Positions 1 to 11,496 are shown, counted from the stretch's first letter. The stretch: DNA of 64,000 bases from Microglena sp. YARC (GCA_022414725.1 CM039462.1:116701966-116765965); one strand, 5' to 3'. Notes: generated by a model from the letters alone, not told the origin. Made by a program: numbers and translations.

Positions 1-214
1 TTGCCTCTGTCATGTGTGCATGCTTTCTGAGTCTTTCTAGGTTGTTTACTGGCCTCTCTGTTTTTCGGCTGGCCTCCCCCTTTCCTTCATGGGGTGTCTA
101 TGGTTATAATCCTTGACACTCCTGTCCTTTTCTGCAAGTTGGTTGTGTCGGGTTGACTTGTGCTTTCTTCCTTTGGGGGCATTATCGCTGCATAATAAGG
201 TGCTCATAGCGTAC

Positions 215-925
215 GCCCTTGGGTGGCATTTAGTTCCTTTATTTCGGCCTTTCTTTTGTTGTGGTTGGTGGGCTTGGTGTTCTGGATTGCATACTTCTGC
301 ATCCCTCCCCTTTCCGCTCTCCTTTCCGCCTCTAGTTTGTTTCCTTTTTGGGACTTGACCTAGTTTGTTTTTAGGTTTGTCCGTTTGTGGGGGTGCCTTC
401 AAAACCCTCGTGTTTCCGTGTTATAAAATTGGATGTTCGGCAGGCTGTGCTGCTGTCCAGTCTCGGCAGTGATTTGCTGAGTTTAAAATTGAAATTGAAA
501 TTGAAATTGTTACATCCGTGTAATACCGTTACTCACAGGACGTGGAGTTAAGGACACCATAGCGTAAGCCGGAGCTAGCTGTAGTCACCGTTTGCTGAGT
601 TTATGTACCGTAACGAACCGTCTCTCTCATTAATTGAAATGCCCTTGGGTGGTTCGTAGTTCTTTTCTTTCGGCCTTCCTCTCTTGTGGTTGGTGGGCTT
701 GGTGTTCTGGATTGCATACCTTTGCATCCCTCCCCTTTCCGCTCTCCTTTCCGCCTCTAGTTTGTTTCCTTTTGGGGACTTGACCTAGTTTGTTTTGAGG
801 TTTGAGGGGGTGCCTTAAAAACCCTCGTGCTTCCGTGTTATAAAATTGGATGGTTGGCAGCCTGTGCTGCTGTCCAGTCTCGGCAGTGATTTGCTGAGTT
901 TATGTAACGAACCCTCTCTCTCCCT
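215..925. repeat. Two direct copies of a dispersed ~280-bp repeat
   Basis: Copies at about 215-485 and 641-925 are near-identical T-rich sequence ending in a block that reads ...CTCGGCAGTGATTTGCTGAG. A third copy lies at 3400-3595. The distal block (TTATAAAACTGG...CAGTCTCGGCA) is also recognisable in diverged form at 1430-1545 and, inverted, at 2083-2200. No coding potential is seen. It behaves like the end of a dispersed transposable element, but I cannot name the family. Confidence 0.7.
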
Positions 926-969
926 CTTGAAATATTTGGCGTTATAGCTAACGGCATGGTCTCGCACTT

Positions 970-1545
970 ACCTTTAGATAGGGAGTGTTAAGGCTGCCTT
1001 ATTGGGGATCAGGGTAAAGTCAGCAGGATCTAGACCCTGGCTAGACAGCGCGTGGCAGAAAGGACGCCAGGGGACGCTGCTTACGGGAAGCTGGCACTGT
1101 GTCACAGAGTGTGACACAGTACAGACAGAAAAGAAGTTACTATCTACAGCTATAGTTCTAAGGAAGTACAGCAGTAGTCACCAAGACATAAAACGATCGA
1201 GTGAACCGCAATTGATGCTGATACAGCTCTATGCCTCTCTCCTTGTTTGTCTGGTGGATATCCTGTGCTTAATGTCCTGTTACGTCTTCTTGTAAAATCT
1301 CGCTTATTGGGCCTCGGCAACTCTCAGCCCTTCTACAATGTACACTTATTTCGCTCTCTATGCCTTGGTAGTTCGCTCTGCTTATTTGTTAAGCTTTTTC
1401 ATTTGCCTTTTCTTACGCTTTTTGGGAGGTTACCTCCTGGGCCAGGTTCTGAGGTGTATGTTGCCCAAACTCTCACTGTTATAAAACTGGCCTGCTGCCC
1501 CGCGCTGTTCAGTCTCGGCATTGATTTTTGCTGATTATGTAACAA
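970..1545 (+). repeat. Left arm of a long inverted repeat
   Basis: This block recurs inverted at about 2083-2440, including the outer motif GATAGGGAGTGTTAA, the T-rich middle and the inner ...CAGTCTCGGCATTGATTTTTGCT end. The two arms are clearly homologous but diverged, so this is an old fold-back structure with a ~540-bp centre. Confidence 0.7.
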
Positions 1546-1573
1546 TTTCCTCTCTCATATTTTGTGGAGGTTA

Positions 1574-1740
1574 AGAAAGATTACAAGGGGCTCATGTCCT
1601 AGCAGTGAAACAACACCGCCCTAAAGTCGGACTCGAGAAACCACCCGCCGTCTTCCGGCAGCGGGGCTCGAACTCCGGTCACCGAAGCCTTAATGACCGG
1701 GTCTGGACCATACCGCCCTCCAGACTGGGCAAAATGAAAA
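1574..1740 (-). mobile_element. tRNA-derived SINE-like element, family B
   Basis: Read on the minus strand, the block contains GGCGGTATGGTCCAGA (A-box-like) followed by GGAGTTCGAGCCCC (B-box / T-arm-like), then a short body ending near 1574. A second copy of the same arrangement is at 3150-3335 (B box GGTCGAATCCC). Two dispersed copies sharing head and body favour a SINE over a functional tRNA, whose cloverleaf I cannot close. Bases 1574-1616 are repeated as a perfect inverted copy at 1812-1854. Confidence 0.55.
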
Positions 1741-1811
1741 TTTGAACATCCAAGGATTGCCACAGAATGACCTCTAAGGACGTGCCCAATGGGTATTAAG
1801 GGAACCGCCTC

Positions 1812-1854
1812 GTGTTGTTTCACTGCTAGGACATGAGCCCCTTGTAATCTTTCT
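1812..1854 (-). repeat. Perfect 43-bp inverted copy of 1574-1616
   Basis: The end of the family-B element (motif GGGGCTCATGTCCTAGCAG) is repeated without mismatch in inverted orientation. It sits inside the larger 970-1545 / 2083-2440 inverted repeat, so the structure is a hairpin within a hairpin. Perfect identity against diverged outer arms points to a more recent event. Confidence 0.75.
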
Positions 1855-2082
1855 TCTTTCTCGTAAGTATGCGATGGACGGGCTAACATCACACCTAGAT
1901 TCCAGTTACCATGCCGGACGACGACCCTCAGGGTGGGCCCAGATGACGTCGTTGAGGTTCGAACCAGAGACCTGATAGGACCCCGCATTTGCTTCGTCCG
2001 GCCCGGGGTCGCCCTACGATAGAGCCATCCCGTTCCGTACTGGGACTAGTAAACACTCGGAGGTTTCGAGAGAGCATATAGT

Positions 2083-2440
2083 TACATACTTAGCAAAAAT
2101 CAATGCCGAGACTGAACAGCGCCGAGGCAGCTGGACAGTTTAATAACAGTGAGGGTTTGGGCAACATACCCCTCAGAACCTGGTCCAGGAGGTGACCTCC
2201 AAAAAAGCGTACGAAAGAGCAAATAAAAGGCTTGACAACAAGCAATGCGAACTACCAAGGCATAGAGAAACTAGCGAATTAAGAGTATATAGTAGAAGGG
2301 CTAAGAGTTGCCGGGGCCTAAAAAGCGAGATTCTACAAGAAGACGTGAAGGACAAAAGGCACAGGAAAATCACCAAACAAACAAGGAGAGAGGCATAGAG
2401 CTCTAAAAAGGAGGCGTTAACACTCCCTATCTAAAGGCAA
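2083..2440 (-). repeat. Right arm of the long inverted repeat
   Basis: This is the inverted counterpart of 970-1545. On this strand it is purine-rich, which creates small meaningless open frames. No gene is recognised in it. Confidence 0.7.
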
Positions 2441-2724
2441 ACACAAGGCCAAGCCGTCAGCCAAAACGCCACAAGGAAAAGAACAGCTAAGAAAGGACAC
2501 TTAACAACCTAAGCAGAACTACTAACACGATAAAAAGCGTGAGGAAGAGCGAAAGACCAAGACCAGCGGGGAAAAGCTAAGAGAGTCCAAAGCCTATCTG
2601 TCAAGAAACCATCAAGCTTAAGGACGGAGAGAGGGCACAGGAGAGCAGCCAAACAGGTCAAGGTTACCTCCTGGACCAGGTGAACTCCGTGTCCTAATAA
2701 TAGTAACCCATACTAGCCTCTTTC

Positions 2725-2930
2725 AGTGATAAACAATGGTCTCGTGGTACACTAAATCGCTTGATGACGAAGAGTCGGGGGATCGACTCCCCCATCGGTT
2801 GCTTATGGCGTTGCAAGTCGTCGTCAACCGAAATGGTAGCTTGTCCAGTTGAGGTTGGAGCCCGCTTTCCTTTTCTTTCTTACGACGGCTCCCTTACCAC
2901 CACGCCCCACCAGGCATTATCATTACCTCC
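2725..2930 (+). mobile_element. tRNA-derived SINE-like element, family A
   Basis: The tRNA-like head holds TGGTCTCGTGGTAC (A-box region) and GGGGGATCGACTCCCCC (T-arm-like), at about 2735-2800. The body contains GTAGCTTGTCCAGTTGAGG and CACGCCCCACCAGGC. The same head-plus-body order is found inverted at 19,503-19,738 and 20,965-21,185, and a body-only truncated pair lies at 4080-4245. Four dispersed copies support an active or recently active SINE family in the host. Confidence 0.65.
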
Positions 2931-3149
2931 TAACCCACATTCGAAGTGCTTCCTGTTACTTTACGCGCCTTAAGTATTGGCAAACGGTTTGGCAAACGAC
3001 CCTTTGCCAAACCGGATTAGGGATCCAGCTTGAGACCACTACTCCAGGTGGTTGTCCTTTGCCAAGTTACGGTTACCATGATACTCTGTCTACTCAGCCC
3101 TAGCAAGTTAAATGTTCATGATTTGAATTGCTACATGGTTTTATTTTCA

Positions 3150-3335
3150 GAAAAAGAAAGAAAGATTACAATGGCCACCTATCCTGGCAGTGGAAACACC
3201 ACCGCCCCCGAGGGAACGGACTTCGAAAACCCACTGTCTTCCGGCAGTGGGATTCGACCTTCTCCCGAATGGCAAAAGCTCTACCGTCGGAGTCTGGATC
3301 ATACCGCCCTACAGACTTTTCAGCACGCTTGGGCA
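3150..3335 (-). mobile_element. SINE-like element, family B, second copy
   Basis: Same layout as 1574-1740: AGAAAGATTACAA end, a GCAGTGG segment, then, on the minus strand, a tRNA-like head with GGTCGAATCCC as B box. It is moderately diverged from the first copy. Confidence 0.55.
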
Positions 3336-3399
3336 GACTACCTTCTGAACAAGGACTTGACCTTGAACTTGGTTACATTGATCCAGCCACGAGTTTGCA

Positions 3400-3595
3400 T
3401 TTGATTTTTCCTTTCCGCTCTCCTTTCCGCCTCTAGTTTGTTTCCTTTTTTGGGACTTGACCTAGTTTGTTTTCAGGTTTGTGGGGGTGCCTTCAAAACC
3501 CTCGTGCTTCCGTGTTATAAAATTGGATGGTCGGCAGGCTGTGCTGCTGTCCAGTCTCGGCAGTGCTTTGCTGAGTTTATGTAACAAGCCCTCTC
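3400..3595 (+). repeat. Third copy of the dispersed repeat seen at 215-925
   Basis: It shares the CCTTTCCGCTCTCCTTTCCG start and the ...GTCTCGGCAGTGCTTTGCTGAG end with the copies at the left of the window, followed by a CT microsatellite. Confidence 0.65.
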
Positions 3596-3805
3596 TCTCT
3601 CTCTGGTCTGGCTATATACTAATCTGGAGACTCTCTAAAAAAATAAAAAAATACACCTGGAGGGGCGTGGTGTTACGGGGACCCTCCCGTACGCCGCAGC
3701 TGGGGAAAGTCACCATGGCAGACATAGTAAGTGTCACCCTCCGGGCGGGAGGGAATCCTTCATGCGACGTGTGGCAAGAATGCTGGTACAAGAGGCGATA
3801 GATTC

Positions 3806-4083
3806 TCTGTGTAGCTTAGAGATGAGTTTGTCTACGTGTTCGCGACTGATCCCTAAGGTGGAGAGATTGGTAATAGTTGTGATTGGTATGGTACCAGTGG
3901 TACCTATGGTGAAGACTAGGTAGTGGACAAGGAATCCTTGTTGTTGAAGGATACGTTGGAGCTCCTAATGCTGAATGCTCTTTTCCTGGAATTTGATGTT
4001 GTGGTTAGTGTCTGAGCAGTAGCCCAGTTCAACTAGGTAGGCTTTTCTTGGTTTGGATTCGTCGTCAATGAGGAGGAGATCCC
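3806..4083 (-). pseudogene. Reverse-transcriptase-type retroelement fragment (C-terminal part)
   Basis: On the minus strand a single frame of about 90 codons, broken by one TAG, reads like the segment after the polymerase domain of non-LTR-type ORFs. It has an acidic LIDDE start, a VELGYCSDT block, a K-x3-QH motif, then GFLVHY and IGTTGTI, ending in LGISREHV. This pattern (ELG-C-DT / QH / G-TG-I / LGI) is familiar from C-terminal regions of algal and plant retroelement ORF2-like proteins. No catalytic YxDD motif is present, so this is only a truncated, dead fragment. It is flanked on the right by truncated family-A SINE bodies. The family match is from memory of the motif pattern, so I rate it moderate. 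Confidence 0.5.
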
Positions 4084-4245
4084 TTAACACCACGCCCCAC
4101 CAGGCGTTATCATTAACTAGTGCCCAAACAGGTCGTCGTCTACCGCGATGGTAGCTTGTCTAGTTGAGGTAGGAGACCGCTCCCCACCCGCGTACGACGG
4201 GCTCCCTTAACACCACGCCCCACCAGGCGTTATCATTATCATTGC
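4080..4245 (+). mobile_element. Truncated SINE family-A bodies
   Basis: The CACCACGCCCCACCAGGCGT segment occurs twice (about 4088-4115 and 4210-4237), bracketing GATGGTAGCTTGTCTAG and GTTGAGGTAGGAGACCGC. The tRNA-like head is missing, so these are 5'-truncated copies. Confidence 0.55.
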
Positions 4246-4379
4246 CAAGACCTGCTTGTACATGCGAATATTTAGCTAGCGCACGCATTGCAGTTTGAAA
4301 CAGAGTACCGATTTATTTGCCAGGACTTGCGAATATCTCTCTGGAAGGATGTCCAATAGCAATTTGGGTGTTTCCTGTA

Positions 4380-5000
4380 ATACCAAGGGGGTCAGGGCTA
4401 TTATTTTCAAATCTGAAAGTGGGTTTTTCCTAGCTTTCCTGTTTTAGGCCTCCTCCAAGGACCACGTCCATGTAGCTATTTCTGGGCGGCCCAGAAGAGC
4501 TCACTGGGGTGGTGGGGTCGAATTGGGTTCTCTGTAGCGATTTGTGTCGAATTGAGGTCTTGTATAGCGATTTGGGCCTGAGAGCTGAATTCTCAAATCG
4601 GATCTCATATAGCTATTTGTTTCGCCAAAATAGGATCAAATCTAGCTTTAGCTACATATAGCTAAAAATAACAGCGCTGAAGGGGGTATAACAGGAAATA
4701 CCCCTTCGATGTGCATACACAAAAAATCAGGTAACATGAACAGGGATTTTCTTTCAAATCAAAAAGAGGAAATCTTATTCCTTTTTATTTTATCCCTCCC
4801 TTTCCCCCCCCCTAACCAGGATCTTTATTCCGATTTCGGTCGACTTGGGTCATTTTTAGTCAATTTCAGTAAAATGAACTTTTTTTTTTTAGGTTTCTTA
4901 TTCCGGCAATTTGGGCCAAAACAGGGTCTCGTATTCTGATAGGAATATTTTGCGGAAAAAATATCCCTGGAAATGAACCATTCCTGAAGAAGATAGGAAA
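4380..5000 (+). repeat. Diverged dispersed repeat, related to 12,560-12,770
   Basis: Both blocks share TTTTCAAATCTGAAAGTGG, a GGCTCCTCCGGGGAC-like motif, a poly(T) stretch and a closing AAAAAATCCCTG motif. No open frame of interest is present. Confidence 0.5.
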
Positions 5001-5073
5001 ACACAATAATATCATGCTCAAGGTTGGGTTTACTCAGGATTCGATGGGGACAGCTAAGGGGAGGCAGACGCGA

Positions 5074-5570
5074 AACCAGAGATGCATGGTGCGATTTCAC
5101 CCAGGGCCTTGTCGTCAAACTAGAGATGCATGGTGCGATTTCACCCAGGGCCTTGTCGTCAAACTAGAGATGCATGGTGCGATTTCACCCAGGGCCTTGT
5201 CGTCAAACTAGAGATGCATGGTGCGATTTCACCCAGGGCCTTGTCGTCAAACCAGAGATGCATGGTGCGATTTCACCCAGGGCCTTGTCGTCAAACTAGA
5301 GATGCATGGTGCGATTTCACCCAGGGCCTTGTCGTCAAACTAGAGATGCATGGTGCGATTTCACCCAGGGCCTTGTCGTCAAACTAGAGATGCATGGTGC
5401 GATTTCACCCAGGGCCTTGACGCGAAACCAGAGATGCATGGTGCGATTTCACCCAGGGCCTTGTCGTCAAACTAGAGATGCATGGTGCGATTTCACCCTG
5501 GGCCTTGACGCGAAACCAGAGATGCATGGTGCGATTTCACCCAGGGCCTTGTCGTCAAACTAGAGATTTG
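5074..5570 (+). repeat. 44-bp tandem repeat array, about 11 copies
   Basis: The unit contains GATGCATGGTGCGATTTCAC and CCAGGGCCTTGTCG and repeats every 44 bp with only a few substitutions. Because 44 is not a multiple of three, all three forward frames stay open in rotation and give spurious 85-residue proteins. This is a minisatellite, not a gene. After the last unit, related words (GCGATGAGCAAGGGCC) fade out by about 5665. Confidence 0.9.
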
Positions 5571-6029
5571 GGGTGCGATGAGCAAGGGCCCAAAACGACC
5601 TGAAATCGCACCAGGCCAAAGCGGAAAAATATAAAAATCGCACTTTCCGCTGAATCGCACCCTACGACGCTAAAAATTGGCGGAGAGTGATCGCAAGGGA
5701 GCGACAGGTGGCAACGGAAGCGAGTTAGTTACGAGGCTGTTGGCTGACGTGTCGGGCTTCATCACGGTCAGACGGATGGATGGGTGGATGGTCGGCCGAC
5801 CGGACAAATGGGTAACACTGGGGGCTCCCGCCCCCCAGAAGGGGGGGCTCCGCCCAAAACCCTGCACGTGGCCCTAGCTTGCAACAACACTGGCCAGAGC
5901 AAGGCAGGGGCTAAGAACTGGCTTCTCTGAGCCACTCTAGAAACAGCATGAAAGCCAGACTATAACAGGAGGGCTTGGACTTGGAAGACGGTGAGCAGTC
6001 CAGAGTTGGCTAGAAAACCATGGAGCATC

Positions 6030-6176
6030 AAATACATAAATACATAAATAAATAAATACATAAATAAATACATAAATAAATCAATAAATAAATACATAAA
6101 TAAATAAATACATAAATAAATAAATAAATAAATACATAAATAAATAAATAAATACATACATAAATAAATAAATAAA
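6030..6176. repeat. AT-rich microsatellite (AAATA/AAATACAT)n
   Basis: Uninterrupted runs of AAATACATAAATA. No other feature. Confidence 0.9.
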
Positions 6177-6234
6177 GGAGAAGCCCAGAGTTGGCTGAGA
6201 AAGTGGGAAAACGTTTAACAGACCATTCCTTACG

Positions 6235-6440
6235 CACTATTATTGGCAAGGAGCGGCATATCGTTTGATGTTGGCTATTATTGGTTACGTATCATGGTTA
6301 CCTATTATGGCCTATTATGGTTACCTATTATGGTTACCTATTATGGTTACCTATTATGGCCTATTATGGTTACCTATTATGGCCTTATTGGTTACCTATT
6401 ATGGCCACCTATTATTGGTAGGGAGCGGCATATCATATGA
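6235..6440 (+). repeat. Minisatellite (CTATTATGGTTAC)n between short direct repeats
   Basis: About ten units of CTATTATGGTTAC / CTATTATGGC lie between two copies of a TATTATTGG...GGAGCGGCATATC motif (about 6238-6265 and 6411-6435). Confidence 0.75.
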
Positions 6441-6592
6441 TGTTGACAAAAGGCGGGTATGATATCATACAAATTGCATCATGTGATAGTGTATATATAT
6501 GGTAACTTTAGCCTAACCTCACTGCCGGCATAATATGATATCATACTGCCGTTTCCTAATTATTGGACAAGTATTTACAATGTATAATCCGC

Positions 6593-6593
6593 C

Positions 6594-6634
<41 letters not shown>

Positions 6635-6700
6635 AAAGGTCTCATGCCGTGCATGCACACACACACACACACACACACTTAAAGGTCTCATGCCATGCAT

Positions 6701-6740
<40 letters not shown>

Positions 6741-6757
6741 AAAGGTCTCATGCCATG

Positions 6758-6789
<32 letters not shown>

Positions 6790-6887
6790 CACACACACTT
6801 AAAGGTCTCATGCCATGCACACACACACACACACACGCAGACACACACACTTAAAGGTCTCATGCCATGCACACACACAACACACAC

Positions 6888-6922
<35 letters not shown>

Positions 6923-6932
6923 GCACACAAAC

Positions 6933-6964
<32 letters not shown>

Positions 6965-7196
6965 TTAAAGGTCTCATGCCATGCCATGCATGCACACACA
7001 CACACACACACACACACTTACCCCTAAAGGTCTCATGCAATGCACACACACACGCACACACACTTGAAGGTCTCATACCATACACAAACACACACACACA
7101 CACTGAACCCTGAAGGTCTCATGCCATGCACAAACACACGCGCACACACACATGCACACACGCACACACACACACTCCTAAAGGTCGCATGCCATG

Positions 7197-7227
<31 letters not shown>

Positions 7228-7480
7228 ACCCCTGAAGGTCTCATGCAATGTGCACACACACACACACGCACACACACATACACACCTGAAGGTCTCATGC
7301 CATGCCATGCACAAACACTCACACACTGACCCCTGAGGGTTTCATACAACACACACACACACACACCTGAAGGTCTCATGCCATGCAAGCACACACACAC
7401 ACACACACACTCACCCCTGAAGATCTCATGCAATGCACACACACACACAAACACACACGCACACACACTCACTCTGAAGG
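6593..7480. repeat. Compound (CA)n array with an interspersed 20-bp unit
   Basis: (CA)n tracts are broken about 16 times by variants of AAGGTCTCATGCCATGCA, preceded by CTTA or CTGACCCCTG. The long Cys/Val- and His/Thr-rich open frames here are products of dinucleotide repeats and are not genes. Confidence 0.9.
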
Positions 7481-7900
7481 TGTGTGAATGGCATGGAGCT
7501 CCTTCTTATTCTGGGCCTCATTTCCAGCTAAAGGAGCATCGAACCCCTCTAGCTGTCAGCCCGAGATCAATGGCCCTCGCAGGGTGAATCGAACCTTCTT
7601 CTGAGGCTCGGGCTTGCTCATGGTAGAGAGAGAGAAAGAAAGGAAGGAAGAACGCACGTTGGCGTGGACTTATGCACTCGACGGTGCCACACCAGAATCG
7701 CACGCGATATATGGTTAACTGGCCGTGTACCAGGTGTCGTGAGATGGAAAGTACACATTTGGTGAAGAAGAAAGAGGGAAGGAGAAAGAGAGAAAATGGC
7801 GTGGCCTTGGATTGGGAGAAGTTGCTCGAAGAAGTTGCTCGAAGGTTGCTCGAGGTTGCTCGAAGAGGTTGCTCGCGTACACTGGGAAATAAAGAGGTTG

Positions 7901-9290
7901 TTACCGCCCTCAATGTAGGAGAGACTCAAGAGTTACACCGAGTCACTCAAACTCAAAAATTGTCAAAAAGGGGGCCGACCAACTAGCGTCACATGAGTGT
8001 AACACAAACGAGTAACCGGGTGAAGAGCCATTTAGCCCTGAAGGGTTCGCGTAGAATGAACCATCCTTCACAAGCCAACTGTCCATGCAACATGCAACAT
8101 TCGCGTTTCCGTCCGACCCTGAGCCATCGCCTACAACCTCCCATCGCGGCTGGACCTGCTACTTGCGCGCAACGTGCAAATTGCGCAAATGCTAACTTCG
8201 AACTGCGCAATTGAATTCAACTGGTGCTCTTCCAACCTCTGAATCTGCCAATCTTGCTATTAATAGCATGCCTCAGTACTGATCATTCGTTCTGCAGACC
8301 TGCGAAGCTTCAAAATTAATTACTATCAGCCCAAGTGGGTAACACCACCCTGCGAACCTGTGGAGTTTGGACCAGCGCAGCTTTGAGCTACGTGCTCTGA
8401 CCTAGGGGCCCATCGCCTGCAACCTGCTGGACGTGCTACTTGCGAGCGTGGAAATTGAGCATATGCTGACCTTCGAACTGCGGAATTGATAACTGGTGCA
8501 CTTCCGACCCCCGTCTCAGCCAAAGTGACTTGCTATTTATAGCTACCTAAGTACCAATCGTTCCTTCTGCGGAGCTGCGAAGCTACACAAGTAAGAACTA
8601 ACTCGCTACCCAAGAAGGTGACACTAACCTGAGAAGCTGCAGAGCTTCGACCAACGCAGCTTTCAGATTCGTGCTTCGACCTAGGGGGCAGCGGCGATGC
8701 ACAATGGTAGCCACTAATCTCCATTCACCATGGCCAGGCGCAACTCTAGGCCCAGCCATTCCAAATCATGGGCAGAGCGGCTATTGAGACCCTATGCTCA
8801 CCCACGGTATTCTCTCAAAGCACATGCCACATGCGCTCCCAAACTGCGCTACTTTCGTGTCATACCCACACAACGCATAACCACCCGGCCAGCCCGATGC
8901 ATGCCGACCCACGCTACAGGCATCCACCCCGACACACCCGACCACCCCCTCGCGTCGGGTCAGGCCCAGACCGGAACGGCTTATACTGCCCAGCCCACAC
9001 ATGCAACACCTTCTCAAAATCCCCTAAAATTAACCCGTCCTCTGATTGGTCTCATTTTTCTGCATCAAATTATTACAACTAAAGCCAACCTTCATGTAAG
9101 CTCTGCATGACAGTAGAGGCACGTTCAATACTGCTGTAAACAGCAACACTGCAAAATGTCCCTTATTTGTTTGTTTGTTACTTTGTTGTTACTTTGAAAG
9201 CAATAAGGCTACAACATAAGTACATAACTGACCGCCCGTACATAAGCTTATAATTCCAAAAACCAACAGCACAGGGGGCGGTCAATATAG
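7901..9290 (+). repeat. 1.39-kb repeat element, copy 1
   Basis: Starts TTACCGCCCTCAATGTAGG and ends GGGGGCGGTCAATATAG. Copy 2 follows directly at 9291. The two copies are almost identical for their first ~870 bp, differ in a central ~180 bp, then resume homology (CTCTGATTGG..TCATTTTT..GCATCAAATT). An ACCGCCC / GGGCGGT inverted motif at the ends, plus an internal TGACCGCCC near 9230, suggests a small non-autonomous DNA element. No coding sequence is supported. Confidence 0.7.
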
Positions 9291-10595
9291 TTACCGCCCT
9301 CAATGTAGGAGAGACTCAAGAGTTACACCGAGTCACTCAAACTCAAAAATTATCCCGATTGTCAAAAGGGGGCCGACCAACTAGCGTCACACGAGTGTAA
9401 CACAAACGAGTAACCGGATGAAGAGCCATGAAGAACCTAAAGGGTTCGCGTAGAAAGAACCGTCCTTCACAAGCCAACTGTCCATGCAACATGCAACATT
9501 CGCGTTTCCGTCCGACCCTGAGCCATCGCCTGCAAACTCCCATCGCGGCTGGACCTGCTACTTGCGCGCAACGTGCAAATTGCGCAAATGCTAACTTCGA
9601 ACTGCGCAATTGAATTCAACTGGTGCTCTTCCAACCTCTGAATCTGCCAATCTTGCTATTAATAGCATGCCTCGGTACTGATCATTCGTTCTGCAGACCT
9701 GCGAAGCTTCAAAATTAATTACTATCAGCCCAAGTGGGTAACACCACCCTGCGAACCTGTGGAGTTTAGACCAGCGCAGCTTTGAGCTACGTGCTCTGAC
9801 CTAGGGGTCCATCGCCTGCAACCTGCTGGACGTGGTACTTGCGAACGTGTAAATTGAGCATATGCTGACCTTCGAACTGCGGAATTGATAACTGGTGCAC
9901 TTCCGACCCCCGTCTCAGCCAAAGTGACTTACTATTTATAGCTACCTAAGTACCAATCGTTCCTTCTGCGGAGCTGCGAAGCTACACAAGTAAGAACTAA
10001 CTCGCTACCCAAGAAGGTGACACTACCCTGAGAAGCTGCAGAGCTTCGACCAACGCAGCTTTCAGATTCGTGCTTCGACCTAGGGGGCAGCGGCGTTGCA
10101 CAATGGTAGCCACTTATCTCCATTCTCCATGGCCAGACGCAACTCTAGGCCCAGCCATTCCAAATCATGGGCAGAGAAATCCCATCCTAGGCAGCCTGCT
10201 ACACACACACCCGACCCCCCCGCCCCCCAAAGACCAAAAGCCAGCTCATCGAGGCCGTCCCGTCCAGAGTGCAGGAGGTCTCTGGTCCCGTCCAGCCCAG
10301 ACCTGAACGGCACACACCTGCCAGCCCAACCATGCAATTCCTTGTCAAAAATCCCAAAAATCAACCAGACCTCTGATTGGACTCATTTTTTCTGCATCAA
10401 ATTCTTACAAGTAAAGCCAACCTCCAAGTATGCTTTGCACAATATTTTAGGCACGTTCAGCACTACTTCAAAAGCAACAACCCTGCAAAATGTTATCTTC
10501 GTTACTAGTAAGCAACAATGCTTCAAAATATATACTGACCGCCCTTACCTAAGCTTATCAAACCAAAACCAAAACCTTGTGGGCGGTCGATATAG
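9291..10595 (+). repeat. 1.3-kb repeat element, copy 2
   Basis: Head-to-tail duplicate of the preceding element. Its start (TTACCGCCCTCAATGTAGG) abuts the end of copy 1, and it ends at GGGCGGTCGATATAG. An internal ACTGACCGCCC sits at about 10,535. Confidence 0.7.
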
Positions 10596-11260
10596 TTCAG
10601 TCCACTGTACCAGGTGAGGGCAGGCTGCAGGTGCCGATCTCAGTATGGCCATCGCCGCCCCCCATAAGGGGCCAGGGGCAGGGCCCCCCATGAGCAACTG
10701 CCACTGTCAGTCGGTTAAACCCGTTGGGACGGAACAACGGCCGTTGTCCACACAGCGACCCTTCACTCCCGCAGCGACCCTACCAGTCTACCACAAGGGC
10801 GAACGCCGCCCCCCCCTGCCACCACCCCCCATGCGCATACTGTCGAAACCCCCTCACCCGCACGTGTAACTCCTGCAGCAGGAGACAGTGCGCCGCAGCA
10901 TCTATTTCATTCTGGTTATCACTTCATTCCGTTCACAGATTCATTCAGCTTCTAGCCTGAGTCCAGTTAATCGCCGCTTTCGGTTTCAGATCACCCTCCC
11001 ACACGAATAACGCCTAGCGGCGCCTAGCGGATCGTTTTCATTTCATACATGCCCGCATCGTGACTTTGTCACAGCGTTTCAGCCACTTCGTTTCCAGTCC
11101 ATCGAAGCTTCTCACCTCTTAGATCCCCCCCCCCCCACACACACACCCCACACACACACCAACACACACCAGCTTCACACCTCTTAGACTCCCCCCCCCC
11201 CCACACACCCCACCCCACCCACCCACAGCCACCACCACCACCACCACCACCACCACCACC
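10596..11260 (+). promoter_or_regulatory. Presumed 5' flank of the mpv17-like gene
   Basis: The segment carries C-rich runs, (CA)n patches and a (CACCAC)n tract that runs straight into the start codon at 11,261. No convincing TATA box is seen. The call rests only on position. Confidence 0.3.
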
Positions 11261-11496
11261 ATGCAACTCGCTTTCTCCAACCGCGCCCTCAAGCTATGGC
11301 GAGCTTATGAGGGACAGCTGAACAGACGTCCAGTACAGACACAGATGGCAACATCAGCGCTGCTGTGGGCAGTGGGTGACACCCTGGCGCAGAAGGTCGA
11401 GCAGCGCGAGACGCTCGACACCAAACGAGTGGCGATGACAGCTGGCTTTGGTGCTAGCTTCATGGGCCCTGTTGGCCATTACTGGTACCTGGCATT
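11261..11496 (+). CDS. Mpv17/PMP22-family membrane protein, first coding exon
   Basis: Seventy-eight codons open from the ATG and end at a consensus donor (GTGAGT at 11,497). The residues carry the family's N-terminal signature in order: a W-x2-Y near residue 14, L-x2-RPVQT-Q, LLWAVGDTLAQ, D-x2-R, then GFGASFMGPVGHYWYLAL. Mpv17/PMP22 proteins are small four-helix proteins of mitochondrial or peroxisomal inner membranes. This exon would cover the first transmembrane segment and the GP-H-WY motif. It stops in phase 2 (two bases of the next codon). The continuation is probably far downstream, with a candidate second exon near 18.2 kb, because the intron is loaded with minisatellite. It is the clearest host-type gene in the window. 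Confidence 0.85.

Noticed and set aside
5074..5570. CRISPR-like array
   Set aside because: The 44-bp units are contiguous and nearly identical, with no unique spacers. It is a minisatellite.
6575..7472. Long Cys/Val-rich and His/Thr-rich open frames on both strands
   Set aside because: They are translations of (CA)n/(GT)n repeats. Any frame of such DNA is free of stops.
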